DNA of 64,000 nt from Micromonospora echinofusca (GTDB lineage Bacteria; Actinomycetota; Actinomycetes; Mycobacteriales; Micromonosporaceae), in the NCBI RefSeq assembly GCF_900091445.1, contig NZ_LT607733.1, forward strand, positions 4,925,001-4,989,000. Reading direction: 5' to 3'. The notes under the pieces are model-generated. The model saw nothing but the letters and a program-made list of their open reading frames with translations. It made no database searches and was not told the origin of the DNA. This document shows positions 17,625-27,109 of the stretch, piece after piece; within the stretch, counting starts at the first letter, position 1; each line of letters begins with the position of its first letter. Both the position numbers and the translations under genes were made by a program.

Positions 17625-17827
17625 GGCGGTCGCCTTCGTGAGGGGGCACGGGCGGTGCGACGGTGCAGGGCATCGGACCCGGGGTGAGTCCGCTGCCCAT
17701 CAGTCGGGAACGATCGGCCGCGAAGGCGGTGACGCCCGCCAGCCAGTGATCTCCGTCACCGACGTCGGCGGTCCGCCCGGCTCGGCCCGCCGCGTACCGG
17801 CGCCGGCCGGAGTGGGATCATCGGAGA

Positions 17828-18205
17828 GTGACCAGCCCAGACACCGTCCACTTCCGGCACAACCAGGCGATCCTGGCCGCCGCGATCGTCGCCTTCTTCG
17901 GCGCCCTGCCGGTGGCCGGCGCCCGGTGGTACCTGCTGCCGGTGCTGCTCGTCCCGCTCGCCGTCGCGGTCTGGGCGTGGCGGGCCGGCACCGACGCGGA
18001 CTCCCGCGAGCTGCGCCTGCGGGCCCTGGTCGGGCAGCGCCGGATCGGCTGGGAGCGGATCGTCGAGCTGGCCGCCGACCCGCGCGGTCGGGCGGTCGCC
18101 CGGCTCGACGACGGTCAGCAGGTCACCCTGCCGGCCGTACGCGCCGCCGACCTGCCCCGGCTCGTCTCGGCCACCGGTCAGAGCCTGCCCGGCGCGGCCG
18201 GCTGA
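17828..18205 (+). CDS. small PH-like membrane protein
   Basis: The 125-residue protein has two closely spaced hydrophobic segments (about residues 15-50) followed by a short domain resembling the bacterial PH-like domains found behind membrane anchors in actinobacteria (SRELRLRALVGQRRIGWERIVEL). Mycobacterial low-molecular-weight antigen-type proteins share this layout. Its function is unknown; it is likely a cytoplasmic-face membrane protein. GTG start with only a weak upstream Shine-Dalgarno (GGAG very close). It is convergent with the dehydrogenase gene, with only 15 bp between the stops. Confidence 0.7.
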   Translation: MTSPDTVHFRHNQAILAAAIVAFFGALPVAGARWYLLPVLLVPLAVAVWAWRAGTDADSRELRLRALVGQRRIGWERIVELAADPRGRAVARLDDGQQVTLPAVRAADLPRLVSATGQSLPGAAG

Positions 18206-18220
18206 GCACCCCCGGGCCGC

Positions 18221-19147
18221 TCAGTAGCCGTCCACCACCGTGTTGATCAGCGGCTCGCCGGCCGCGAACCGGCGGACCTGCTCGGCGACCAGCCGGTACG
18301 CGCGCGGCAGCAGGCCGCGTACCGAGCCGGCGACGTGCGGGGTGAGCAGCACGTTCGGCATCGTCCACAGCTCGTGGTCGGCCGGCAGCGGCTCCGGATC
18401 GGTGACGTCCAGCGCGGCCGAGATCCGGCCGGTACGCAGCTCGGCGACCAGCGCCTCGGTCCGGGCCACCGGCCCACGGGCGGCGTTGACCAGCAGCGCG
18501 CCGTCCCGCATCGCGGCGAGGAAGCTCTCGTCGACCAGCCCCCAGGTCTGCTCGGTCAACGGCACCAGCAGCACCACCACGTCGGCCTCGGGAAGCAGCC
18601 CCGGCAGCTCCCCGACGCCGTGCACGCCCTGCTCCGGGCGGGCGGTCCGGGCCACCAGCGTGAAGCTCACCTCGAACGGCGCCAGCCGGTCGCGTACCGC
18701 CGTGCCGATGGAGCCCGCCCCGACGATCAGCACCCGCTTGCCGGCCAGCTGATCGGTGGGGGCCACCTCGCCGTACGCCCACTCGCGCCGGGCCTGCGCG
18801 CGGGCCAGGGCGGGGAAGGCGCGCAGCTGGGACAGGATCGCCGCGACCACCCACTCGGCGGTGGACGGATCGTGCACCCCCCTGGCGTCGCAGAGCGTCA
18901 CCCCGGACGGGACCCGGCCGGCCCACGCGTCCGCCCCGGCGGAGAGGAGCTGCACCACCGCCAGGTCGGGCAGCTCGCGCAGCAGCGCGGTGGCGTCCCC
19001 GCCGGACAGGAAGGGCGGCACCCAGAACCGGACACCGGACGTCTCCGAGGGCAGCCGGGAGACGTCCTCGGCCACCTCGACCGTGACCTCCGGCGGCAGC
19101 TCGCCGAGGAGCGCCTGACCGTCCTGGTGCGGGATCCATACCTTCAC
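18221..19147 (-). CDS. D-isomer-specific 2-hydroxyacid dehydrogenase
   Basis: The 308-residue NAD(P)-dependent oxidoreductase has the Rossmann motif VGAGSIGTAV near residue 145 and the catalytic Arg-Glu-His set in VNAARGPVA, DPEPLP and LTPHVAG. It interconverts D-2-hydroxyacids and 2-keto acids. Hydroxypyruvate or phosphoglycerate are possible substrates, but the length (no ACT domain) argues against the classical SerA. Start is GTG at 19147 (VKVWIPH). The reading frame stays open far upstream, but the extra sequence is Arg/Pro/Ala-rich shadow coding opposite the phosphatase gene. Confidence 0.9.
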   Translation of the reverse strand: MKVWIPHQDGQALLGELPPEVTVEVAEDVSRLPSETSGVRFWVPPFLSGGDATALLRELPDLAVVQLLSAGADAWAGRVPSGVTLCDARGVHDPSTAEWVVAAILSQLRAFPALARAQARREWAYGEVAPTDQLAGKRVLIVGAGSIGTAVRDRLAPFEVSFTLVARTARPEQGVHGVGELPGLLPEADVVVLLVPLTEQTWGLVDESFLAAMRDGALLVNAARGPVARTEALVAELRTGRISAALDVTDPEPLPADHELWTMPNVLLTPHVAGSVRGLLPRAYRLVAEQVRRFAAGEPLINTVVDGY

Positions 19148-19332
19148 GCCCGCCGACGATAGGCTCCCGGTGCCTCCGCCCGTCGGGCGGGGCGGCTGCG
19201 GCACCCGGACGGGTGGACCACCGGCGCAGTGATCAGGGCGACCCCACAGCGACCGAGGCGATTGCGGCCCGGAGGGGGTATAAGGGAGGACCGGAGTGCC
19301 GGTCGGCCTCCATCCGCACGGACAGGTGGTCA

Positions 19333-21147
19333 ATGACGGACGGCTCCCGCGACGACGCCCCCGAGCGGGCCGGGTCCATCTCTGCGCTCCGCGACCCGGA
19401 TCGGCTGCGCTCCCTCGCGGAGACCCGGCTGACGGCCGCCCCCGACGAGGCGTTCGACCGGTTCGCCCGGCTGGTCGCGGACCTGCTCGACGTGCCGGTC
19501 GCCCTGGTGTCCCTGGTCGACGCCGAGCGCCAGTTCTTTCCCGGCGAGGTGGGCCTGGCCCGGCCGTGGGCCGCGCGGCGGCAGACGCCCCTGAGCCACT
19601 CGTTCTGCCAGCACGTCGTCGACCTCGGGACCCCGATGGTGCTGCCCGACGCCCGGCTGCACCCCGCACTGCGGGACAACCTCGCCGTGCCCGAGCTGGG
19701 CGTCGTCGCGTACGCCGGGATGCCGCTGACGGACCTGGAGGGTCGCGTCCTCGGTTCGCTCTGCGCGATCGACGACAAGCCCCGCGAGTGGACCGCCGAG
19801 CAGTTGCGGACGCTCGACGACCTGGCCGCCGCCTGCTCCTCCGAGCTGCGGTTGCGGATCGCCCTCGACGGCGCCGAGCAGGCGCGGCGGCGCGCCGAGG
19901 AGGCCAACGGCCGGCTGGAGCTGCTGGCCGGGCTGGCGGGGACGCTGGCGGGCACGCTCGACGTGGCCACCGCGCTGCGCCACCTGCGCGACACGATGGT
20001 GCCGCTGCTGGCCGACTGGTCCCTGGTGACCCTGGTCGGGCCCGACGGGGCGCCCCGCGACGTGACCTCCGCACACCGCGACCCGGCCCGGGCCCCGGAC
20101 GTCGCCCGCTTCGCCGAGCTGATGCGCACGGGGCTGAGCGCCCGCTCGATCACCCGGGCGGTGCTGCGCACCGGCCGGCCCGTACTGGGCGCCGCGGCGA
20201 CCCTCGACGACGTGCGCCGGGGCACGGTCGGGCCGGAGATGCCGGAACTCGCCGCCCGCCTCGGTTTCTCCTCGCACCTCAGCGTGCCGATCATCGACGC
20301 CGGGCGGGTGCTCGGCTGCGTCACCCTGATCAACGGCCCGCAGCGGCGCGACTTCGACGAGAGCGACCTGCTCATCGCCGAGGACATCGGCCGCCGGGCC
20401 GGTCAGGCGATCGGCAACAGCCGGATGTACGGCGAACAGCGGCACGTCGCGCACGTGCTGCAACACAGCATGCTGCCGGAACTGCCGGTCACCCGGGACC
20501 TCGAACTGGCCGCCCGCTACCAGCCGGCGGCGGACCGGGTCGAGGTCGGCGGCGACTGGTACGACGCCTTCCGCCAGCCGGGCGGGGAGCTCATCGCGGC
20601 GATCGGCGACGTGGCCGGGCACGACATCGAGGCCGCCGCGACCATGGGGCAGCTGCGCAACCTGGTCCGGGGCAACGCGTACGGCCGGCCCGACGCGGTC
20701 GACGAGCTGATGAGCCGCCTGGACGAGACGATCCGCGGGCTGCACCTGCGGACGGCGGCCACGGCGGCCCTGGTGCGGCTGCACGCCGACGACGCCGGCG
20801 GCCAGCGGATCACCTGGTGCAACGCGGGGCACCCCCCGCCCCTCGCGGTCCGGGTCGGGGGCGCGGTGGAGGTGCTCGCGGGGGCGCCGGAACCCCTGCT
20901 CGGGCTGAACCGGCCGGTACGGCGCACCACCCGGCACACCCACCTGGCCACCGGCGACACCCTGCTGCTCTACACCGACGGGCTCATCGAACGGCGGGAC
21001 CGGCCCATCGACGAGGGGATGACGGAGCTGCTCGCCCGGCTGGCCGGCACCGACCGGCTGCCGCTGGGCGATCTCTGCGACCTGCTGCTGACCACCGCTC
21101 CCCGGCGGGAGGACGACGTCGCGCTACTCGCCGTCCGGGCGATCTGA
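19333..21147 (+). CDS. GAF-GAF-PP2C (SpoIIE-type) serine phosphatase
   Basis: The 604-residue soluble signalling protein has a first GAF domain (about 30-170), a coiled linker, a second GAF domain (about 190-350) and a C-terminal SpoIIE/PP2C phosphatase domain (about 380-604). The phosphatase metal ligands are visible in [24 protein letters not shown] and REDDVALL. Such proteins usually dephosphorylate anti-anti-sigma factors and so control stress sigma factors. No anti-sigma or STAS partner is encoded next to it, so the target lies elsewhere. The ATG at 19333 follows AGGTGG. The two GAF domains suggest a small-molecule or redox input, but no haem or iron-sulfur ligands are obvious. Confidence 0.9.
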   Translation: MTDGSRDDAPERAGSISALRDPDRLRSLAETRLTAAPDEAFDRFARLVADLLDVPVALVSLVDAERQFFPGEVGLARPWAARRQTPLSHSFCQHVVDLGTPMVLPDARLHPALRDNLAVPELGVVAYAGMPLTDLEGRVLGSLCAIDDKPREWTAEQLRTLDDLAAACSSELRLRIALDGAEQARRRAEEANGRLELLAGLAGTLAGTLDVATALRHLRDTMVPLLADWSLVTLVGPDGAPRDVTSAHRDPARAPDVARFAELMRTGLSARSITRAVLRTGRPVLGAAATLDDVRRGTVGPEMPELAARLGFSSHLSVPIIDAGRVLGCVTLINGPQRRDFDESDLLIAEDIGRRAGQAIGNSRMYGEQRHVAHVLQHSMLPELPVTRDLELAARYQPAADRVEVGGDWYDAFRQPGGELIAAIGDVAGHDIEAAATMGQLRNLVRGNAYGRPDAVDELMSRLDETIRGLHLRTAATAALVRLHADDAGGQRITWCNAGHPPPLAVRVGGAVEVLAGAPEPLLGLNRPVRRTTRHTHLATGDTLLLYTDGLIERRDRPIDEGMTELLARLAGTDRLPLGDLCDLLLTTAPRREDDVALLAVRAI

Positions 21148-21214
21148 CCGCACCACGGAGCCGGTCCGATCCGACGGCCCCGGTCCGTCGCCCTGGCCGG
21201 CTACCCTGGGCCGG

Positions 21215-22390
21215 GTGAGCGCCCGTCCCCCGTACCCTCGCACCCGCCGTCTGCGGACGGCCCTGGCGGCCTCGTGCGCGGCGCTGCTGCTGGCGACCGC
21301 CGGTTGCAGCTTCGGCGAGCCGGAGCCCGATCCGGCCGGTGAGCCGCCCACCTTCCCGACGCCGTCGGCGACGGCGAGCCCTGGCGGCGCCGGCCAGGAG
21401 GTGGTCACCACGGTGCTGGCCAAGGGGCTGCGGGTGCCGTGGGCGATCGCCTTCCTGCCCGACGGCGCGGCGCTGGTCACCGAGCGGGACAGCGGCCGGA
21501 TCCTGCGGGTCGGCCCCGAGTCGGGGCCCGACGGGCTGAAGGTCACCCCGGTGCAGACCATCTCCGACGTGGCGGCCTCGGGTGAGGGCGGGCTGATGGG
21601 CATCGCCGTCTCGCCCGACTACCAGCGGGACAAGGCGATCTTCGTCTACTACACGACCGAACGGGACAACCGGATCGTCCGGCTGGAGTTGGGCGGCACG
21701 CCCACCCCGATCCTCACCGGCATCCCCAAGGCCGGCATCCACAACGGCGGCGGCCTCGCCTTCGGCCCGGACGGCCTGCTCTACGCGAGCACCGGCGACG
21801 CCGGCGACCGGCCGCAGGCGCAGGACGTCAAGCGCCTCGGCGGCAAGATCCTGCGGATCACCAAAGACGGCAAGCCGGCACCCGGCAACCCGTTCCCGAA
21901 CTCCCCGGTGTGGTCCCTGGGCCACCGCAACGTCCAGGGCATCGCCTGGGACGCCGGCAAGCGGATGTACGCCGTGGAGTTCGGCCAGAACACCTGGGAC
22001 GAGATCAACCAGATCACCAAGGGGCGCAACTACGGTTGGCCGACGGTCGAGGGACGTGACGACGACAAGCGCTTCGTCAACCCGATCGCCCAGTGGCCGA
22101 CGTCCGACGCGTCCTGCTCCGGGCTGACCGCCGCCGACCGGCTGCTCGTCACCGCGTGCCTGCGCGGCAAGCGCCTCTGGCTGGTCGAGCTGACCGCCAC
22201 CGGCACCGTGCTCGGCCAGCCACGCGAGCTGCTGACCGACCGGTTCGGGCGGCTGCGGGCCGTGGCCGCCGCGCCGGACGGCTCGATCTGGGTCAGCACC
22301 TCCAACCACGACGGGCGGGGCCAGCCGGCGCCCGAGGACGACCGGCTGCTGCGGTTGGTCTTCGCCGGTGGCGGGGCCGGCCGGAGCTGA
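21215..22390 (+). CDS. PQQ-type soluble sugar dehydrogenase lipoprotein
   Basis: The 391-residue protein starts with a lipoprotein signal (lipobox ATAGC, Cys31) and a Pro-rich linker, then a six-bladed beta-propeller of the glucose/sorbosone dehydrogenase family. Family landmarks include [36 protein letters not shown] and the [11 protein letters not shown] blade. Members oxidise sugars with PQQ outside the membrane; in actinobacteria the physiological substrate and the presence of PQQ are often unproven. GTG start. The metallophosphoesterase gene follows 57 bp downstream on the same strand. Confidence 0.88.
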   Translation: MSARPPYPRTRRLRTALAASCAALLLATAGCSFGEPEPDPAGEPPTFPTPSATASPGGAGQEVVTTVLAKGLRVPWAIAFLPDGAALVTERDSGRILRVGPESGPDGLKVTPVQTISDVAASGEGGLMGIAVSPDYQRDKAIFVYYTTERDNRIVRLELGGTPTPILTGIPKAGIHNGGGLAFGPDGLLYASTGDAGDRPQAQDVKRLGGKILRITKDGKPAPGNPFPNSPVWSLGHRNVQGIAWDAGKRMYAVEFGQNTWDEINQITKGRNYGWPTVEGRDDDKRFVNPIAQWPTSDASCSGLTAADRLLVTACLRGKRLWLVELTATGTVLGQPRELLTDRFGRLRAVAAAPDGSIWVSTSNHDGRGQPAPEDDRLLRLVFAGGGAGRS

Positions 22391-22447
22391 CGCACCGGCT
22401 GGTCCGGGTTTCCCAAGATCCTTCAGTGGGCAGGTCAGAATCTCACC

Positions 22448-24022
22448 ATGGACGGCCAGGAGAACGAAGAGCACGCGAACCGGGGCGAGGACGTCCCGGC
22501 GACCGATCGCGCCCCCCGTCCGGCGCCCCGGCGCGACGGCGCCGGGAGGACCGGCCGGCGAGCGCTGCGCAGGACCGGGGTGATCCTGGCGGTCCTCGCC
22601 GTCGCCCTGGTCGGCGTGGTGCTCGGCGTGCTCGCCGGCGGCCGGGTGAGCACCGACATCGGCCCGTTCCAGGCCGACCTCTCGGTCGCGCCGGCCTTCG
22701 GCGGCGGCACCAAGGTCGACATCCCGCCGCTGGGGGCGCTGCTGCTCGACAGCCACGACGGGCCGACCCACCTGACCGTGGAGTTGGGCGCGCTGGACCA
22801 GAGCCGCACCGAGGCGCTGCTCGACGATCCGGCGAGCATCAACCGGGCGAGCCAGTCGGCCGTCGACGACGTCCGCGAGGGTGTGCTGCGGCTCGGGCTG
22901 CGGACGCTCGCCTCGGCGGTGCTGGTCACCCTGCTGCTGGCCCTGCTGGTCTTCCGCGACACCCGCCGGGCGGCCTGGGCGGGCGCTCTGGCGCTGGTGG
23001 TCACCGCCGGCAGCCTCGGCACCGCCGCCGCCACCATCCGGCCGGAGGCCATCGAGGAGCCGCGCTACGAGGGGCTGCTGGTCAACGCGCCCGCGATCGT
23101 CGGTGACGCCCGGCGGATCGCGAACGACTACACCCGCTACGCCGAGCAGCTCCAGCGCATCGTCGGCAACGTCAGCCAGCTCTACACCACGGTGTCGTCG
23201 CTGCCGGTCTACGAGCCCGCCCCCGGCACGACCCGCGTACTGCACGTCTCGGACATGCACCTCAACCCGACCGGCTGGCAGCTCATCCGCACCGTCGTCG
23301 AGCAGTTCGGCATCGACGTGGTGATCGACACCGGGGACATCACCGACTGGGGCTCCGAGCCGGAGGCCTCCTACGTCGGCTCGATCGGCCTGCTCAAGAA
23401 GCCGTACGTCTACATCCGGGGCAACCACGACTCGGGCCGGACCGCGGCGGCCGTGGCCCGCCAGCCGAACGCGATCGTGCTGAGCAACACGACCACGACG
23501 GTCGCGGGGCTGACCATCGCCGGCATCGGCGACCCGCGCTTCACCCCCGACAAGAACACGTCGCCGGCCGGCAGCGGGCTCACCCAGCAGACCGCGGACC
23601 AGCTCATCGGCGTCGGCGACCAGCTCGCGACCACGGTACGCAGCTCGCCGCGCCCCGTGAACATCGCGCTGGTGCACGACCCGGCCTCCGCCGGCCCGCT
23701 CTCGGGCACCTGCCCGCTGGTCCTCGCCGGGCACACCCACGACCGGCAGGTCTCGAAGCTGCCGGAGGTACCCGGGAAGGGCCCCACCCAGCTGATGGTG
23801 CAGGGCTCCACGGGCGGCGCCGGCCTGCGCGGCCTGGAGGGCGAGAAGCCCACCCCGCTGACGATGACCGTGCTCTACTTCGACAAGGACAAACTGCTCC
23901 AGGCGTACGACGACATCACCGTCGGCGGCACGGGGCAGGCGCAGGTGAACCTGGAGCGGCACGTCGTGGAGGACCCGCAGGCCGGCGTGCCCGCCCCGGT
24001 CACCCCCACCCCGACCCGCTGA
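22448..24022 (+). CDS. membrane-anchored calcineurin-like metallophosphoesterase
   Basis: The 524-residue protein has a first transmembrane segment at about 43-65, an extracytoplasmic stretch of about 80 residues, two more helices (about 150-205), and a C-terminal metallophosphoesterase domain. The five metal motifs are all present: HVSDMHLNP, DTGDITDW, RGNHDS, LVHDP and GHTHD. The domain is expected to hydrolyse a phosphoester. Its substrate and whether it faces outside are not determinable, although three helices place the catalytic domain on the outside if the N-terminus is in. ATG start. Confidence 0.88.
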   Translation: MDGQENEEHANRGEDVPATDRAPRPAPRRDGAGRTGRRALRRTGVILAVLAVALVGVVLGVLAGGRVSTDIGPFQADLSVAPAFGGGTKVDIPPLGALLLDSHDGPTHLTVELGALDQSRTEALLDDPASINRASQSAVDDVREGVLRLGLRTLASAVLVTLLLALLVFRDTRRAAWAGALALVVTAGSLGTAAATIRPEAIEEPRYEGLLVNAPAIVGDARRIANDYTRYAEQLQRIVGNVSQLYTTVSSLPVYEPAPGTTRVLHVSDMHLNPTGWQLIRTVVEQFGIDVVIDTGDITDWGSEPEASYVGSIGLLKKPYVYIRGNHDSGRTAAAVARQPNAIVLSNTTTTVAGLTIAGIGDPRFTPDKNTSPAGSGLTQQTADQLIGVGDQLATTVRSSPRPVNIALVHDPASAGPLSGTCPLVLAGHTHDRQVSKLPEVPGKGPTQLMVQGSTGGAGLRGLEGEKPTPLTMTVLYFDKDKLLQAYDDITVGGTGQAQVNLERHVVEDPQAGVPAPVTPTPTR

Positions 24023-24572
24023 CCCTCATCCGCGCTGAGCGCCGGGTGCCGAGCGGGCCGCGCCAGTAGCCAGCCTGTCGGTGTCCGGGTGGCTCACCGC
24101 CCGCTGCAGGTCGCCCTGACCAGTTGCCGCAGCGCAACTCCGATCGCGGTCGTTACGCTGCGTGGTCCACTTGCGTCCGCAGCCACCCAGGCCCTCGGAC
24201 GCTTTGCTCTGCAGCCACGGACGCACCAGTAACTCCAGGTAGCGATCTGCGGCCAGCCGCCGGTCGGTCGAATTGACATCTCCCCTGCTCAGGAGAGCGG
24301 TGCGTCGGTGGCTGCAGAGCAAAGGGCGCGAACGTGCACCGTCGCACCCCGCACCGCCCGCCACGCTCCGTGACGCCAAACAGCAATTACTATCCGTTAC
24401 AGCACGTTGATCGCCGTCAGCTCCGCGCCGCAGTCCGCACGACCCTGATCGAAGCGGCCCCTCCGCGCCCGCGACAGGCACGACCTACCGGCGTAGCCGT
24501 CCACGACCGAGGTCCGCAGCCGCCCACGCCCCGAGCTCGCGGCCGTCCGCACCAAGAGCCGACGGTGGGGGG
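24023..24572. other. 550-bp convergent intergenic region with repeat
   Basis: This stretch lies between the convergent metallophosphoesterase and E1-like genes. Open frames here are short, and their translations show no recognisable protein, signal or coding bias. The region contains the inverted-repeat element at 24202-24324 and a degenerate third copy of its core around 24165-24185. The composition is less GC-rich than the flanks. Confidence 0.6.
24202..24324. repeat. long inverted repeat, 26-nt arms
   Basis: Arms 24202-24227 and 24299-24324 are inverted copies differing at one position. They share the core GTGGCTGCAGAGCAAAG and the preceding GGTGCGTC. The 71-bp centre contains a small hairpin (CTCCCCTGCTCAGGAGAG). 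A partial third copy, GGTGGCTGCGGACGCAAG on the minus strand, lies just to the left. The element is non-coding and resembles a REP-like or miniature element; no transposase is present. Confidence 0.7.
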
Positions 24573-26930
24573 TCAGCGCAGGGACAGGGCCGCGAGGGCG
24601 GCGTTGACGATGCTGCCGGGGAGCAGGTCGTGCAGGTCGTACAGCTCGTGGACGCTGCCGGACTGGCCGAACTCGTCCACGCCCAGCGGCACCGCCGGGG
24701 CGGCGAGCGCCGAGCCGAGCCACGCCATGGCGTGCGAGGCGGCGTCGTGCACCGTCACCACCGGCACCCGGTCGGCGAACGCCGCCCGGAGCGCGCCCGG
24801 CACGCTCGGCACCGTGGCCGTGCGTACGCCCTGGCGGAGGGTGCGCTGCCAGGCCCGGTAGAGCCGGTCCAGCGAGGTGACGTCGACGACGTGCGCGGCG
24901 ATGCCCTCCTCGGCCAGTTCCGCCGCCGCCGCGAGCACCTCGGGCAGCACCGCGCCGGAGGCGGCCAGCTGCACCACCGGGGCGTCGGCCAGGTGCGGGT
25001 ACGCCTCGTGCGCGTCGACCAGGCGGTACGCCCCGGCGACCGCCTGCCGGCGCAGCACCGCGTCGCCGAGGCGGGCCCGCGCCGCCTCGAAGGGCGCCTG
25101 ATCGATCGGGCGGGTGCTGAGCCGGAAGTAGTACGCGCCGTCCTCGGCGGGAGCGGCCGTCGCCGACGGGGCCGCCCCGCCGGCGATCTGGCCCAGCGCG
25201 TCGCAGAGCAGCCAGTCCAGGGTGGCCGCGTACGCGGGTTCCAGGAACGTCACCCCGGGCAGCTCCAGCCCCACCGAGGCGGTGATGGTCGACTGGTGGG
25301 CGCCACCCTCCGGGGCGAGCGTGATGCCCGACGGGGTGCCGGCGACCACGAACCGGGAGCCGGAGTACGTGCCGTAGAGGAACGCGTCCAGCCCGCGCAG
25401 CACGAACGGGTCGTAGACCGTGCCGACCGGCAGCAGCGGCTGCGCCGACAGGTCCCACGACAGGCCGAGCTGCCCCAGCAGCAGGAACAGGTTCATCTCC
25501 GAGATGCCCAGCTCGATGTGCTGCCCCGCGGGGCTCTCCGTCCAGCGCAGCATCCGGTCCTCGGTCCAGGAGCGCTGCTCCGTCGGGGCGAAGACGCCGG
25601 TCTTGTTGATGAACCCGGCCAGGTTGGTGGAGGTCGCCACGTCCGGCGCGGTGGTGACCAGGTAGCGGCCCACCTCGGGGTTGCGGGCCAGCTCGACCAG
25701 CACCCGCCCGAAGACCTCCTGCGTCGAGATCGGCTTGTTCGCGCGTACCCGTGTCGTGTCGGGGACCGTGACGCCCAGCGCCCGCTCGCGGGGCGCGCGG
25801 GACAGCGCCTCCCGGCGCTCGTTGGCCCGGATGCCGGCCGGAGACGCCGGGTCCAGCCGGTCCCACTCGGTCTCGCGCGTCAGCCCCCGCGCGGCCCGCA
25901 GCGCGTCGACCTGCTCCGTGCTCAGCAGCGCCGAGTGGTTGCGCGGGTTGCCAGCGATCGGCAACCCCCACCCCTTCACGGTGTACGCGAAGATCACGCT
26001 GGGCCGGTCCGTGACCGCGTCGCACTGGGCGTACGCGTCGAGCATCGCCGCCATGTCGTGCCCGCCCAGGTCGGTCACGAGCGGCCCCAGCTCCTCGTCG
26101 CCCACGTCGGCGATGAACGCCCCGATCCCGTCGGGCGCACCGTCGAGGAACTGCTTGCGCAGCGCCGCGCCGGTCAGCCCGAACAGCGACTGGTACTGCT
26201 CGTTGGGCATCGCGTCGATCCAGTCGCGCAGTGCCTCGCCGCCCGGCCGGGCGTACGCCTCGGCGAGCCGGCGGCCGTACTTGACCTCGACCACGTGCCA
26301 GCCGGCGGCCTCGAACTGGCCCCGCCACTGGTTGATCCGCACCCCGGGCACCACCCGGTCCAGCGACTGGCGGTTGAAGTCGACCAGCCACGTCACGTTG
26401 CCCAGCCCGGTGGTGGCCGGGTCGGCGACCGCCTCCCAGATGTTGCCCTCGTCCAGCTCGGCGTCGCCGATCAACGCGACGAACCGGGAGTGCGGGCGGG
26501 CGCCGAAGTGCGCGTCGACGTAGCGGCGGGTCGCGGCGGCGAACAGCGGCGCCGCCGCGCCGAGCCCGACGGAGCCGGTGGAGAAGTCGACCTCGTCGGG
26601 GTCCTTCGTGCGCGACGGGTACGACTGGAGCCCGCCCCGGGCGCGCAGCTTCGTCAGGTAGGAGCGGTCGAGGTTGCCCAGCAGGTACTGGATGGCGTGG
26701 AAGACCGGCGAGGCGTGCGGCTTGACCGCCACCCGGTCCTCGGCCTCGAGGTGCGCGAACCACAGCGCCGTCATGGCGGTGACCAGCGAGGCGCTGGACG
26801 CCTGGTGCCCGCCCACCTTCACCCCGTCGCCCGTGTCCCGGTCGTGGTTGGCAGCGTCCACGATCCGGGTCGCGAGCCAGAGCACCCGCTGCTGGATCTC
26901 TTCGAGGACGTCGAGGTCGGTACGGTTCAC
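24573..26930 (-). CDS. pyruvate dehydrogenase E1-like (transketolase-type) enzyme
   Basis: The 785-residue ThDP enzyme has the homodimeric AceE/transketolase layout. The ThDP/Mg motif is visible as GDAELDEGN with the distal VDFNRQSLD, where AceE reads VNCNLQRLD. A pyrimidine-binding domain and a C-terminal transketolase-like domain follow. It probably decarboxylates pyruvate or another 2-keto acid. It is shorter than typical AceE (about 890-920 residues), and no E2 or E3 gene is adjacent. GTG at 26930 is chosen because GGAG lies 6 nt upstream. The upstream open frame (about 36 residues, Pro-rich) is unlikely to be translated. Confidence 0.83.
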   Translation of the reverse strand: MNRTDLDVLEEIQQRVLWLATRIVDAANHDRDTGDGVKVGGHQASSASLVTAMTALWFAHLEAEDRVAVKPHASPVFHAIQYLLGNLDRSYLTKLRARGGLQSYPSRTKDPDEVDFSTGSVGLGAAAPLFAAATRRYVDAHFGARPHSRFVALIGDAELDEGNIWEAVADPATTGLGNVTWLVDFNRQSLDRVVPGVRINQWRGQFEAAGWHVVEVKYGRRLAEAYARPGGEALRDWIDAMPNEQYQSLFGLTGAALRKQFLDGAPDGIGAFIADVGDEELGPLVTDLGGHDMAAMLDAYAQCDAVTDRPSVIFAYTVKGWGLPIAGNPRNHSALLSTEQVDALRAARGLTRETEWDRLDPASPAGIRANERREALSRAPRERALGVTVPDTTRVRANKPISTQEVFGRVLVELARNPEVGRYLVTTAPDVATSTNLAGFINKTGVFAPTEQRSWTEDRMLRWTESPAGQHIELGISEMNLFLLLGQLGLSWDLSAQPLLPVGTVYDPFVLRGLDAFLYGTYSGSRFVVAGTPSGITLAPEGGAHQSTITASVGLELPGVTFLEPAYAATLDWLLCDALGQIAGGAAPSATAAPAEDGAYYFRLSTRPIDQAPFEAARARLGDAVLRRQAVAGAYRLVDAHEAYPHLADAPVVQLAASGAVLPEVLAAAAELAEEGIAAHVVDVTSLDRLYRAWQRTLRQGVRTATVPSVPGALRAAFADRVPVVTVHDAASHAMAWLGSALAAPAVPLGVDEFGQSGSVHELYDLHDLLPGSIVNAALAALSLR

Positions 26931-27063
26931 GGTCGACTCCAGGGGTCCGGCAGTCACCGTTGACAGCCGGTCGGGGGCGGGTGGGTCGCGAGAGGTGGGC
27001 GTCTGCGGGTGCGCAGCCGCCGCGTGCGACGGGCGCACGCGGCGGCTCGATGCGGTGGAAGGG

Positions 27064-27082
27064 GCCCTCCCGTGCGGAGGGC
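27064..27082 (-). terminator. hairpin downstream of gatB
   Basis: GCCCTCC (27064-27070) and GGAGGGC (27076-27082) form a short stem. This is nested in a looser outer inverted repeat between GGAAGGGGCCCTCC and AGGAAGGTCCCCTCC. It lies just after the gatB stop and upstream of the E1-like gene. Confidence 0.5.
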
Positions 27083-27109
27083 GTCAGGAAGGTCCCCTCC
27101 CCTGCCGGG

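Noticed and set aside
24026..24481. 151-codon minus-strand open frame in the convergent intergenic region
   Set aside because: No similarity, signal or codon bias; it spans the inverted-repeat element, so its length is more likely due to the repeat than to coding.
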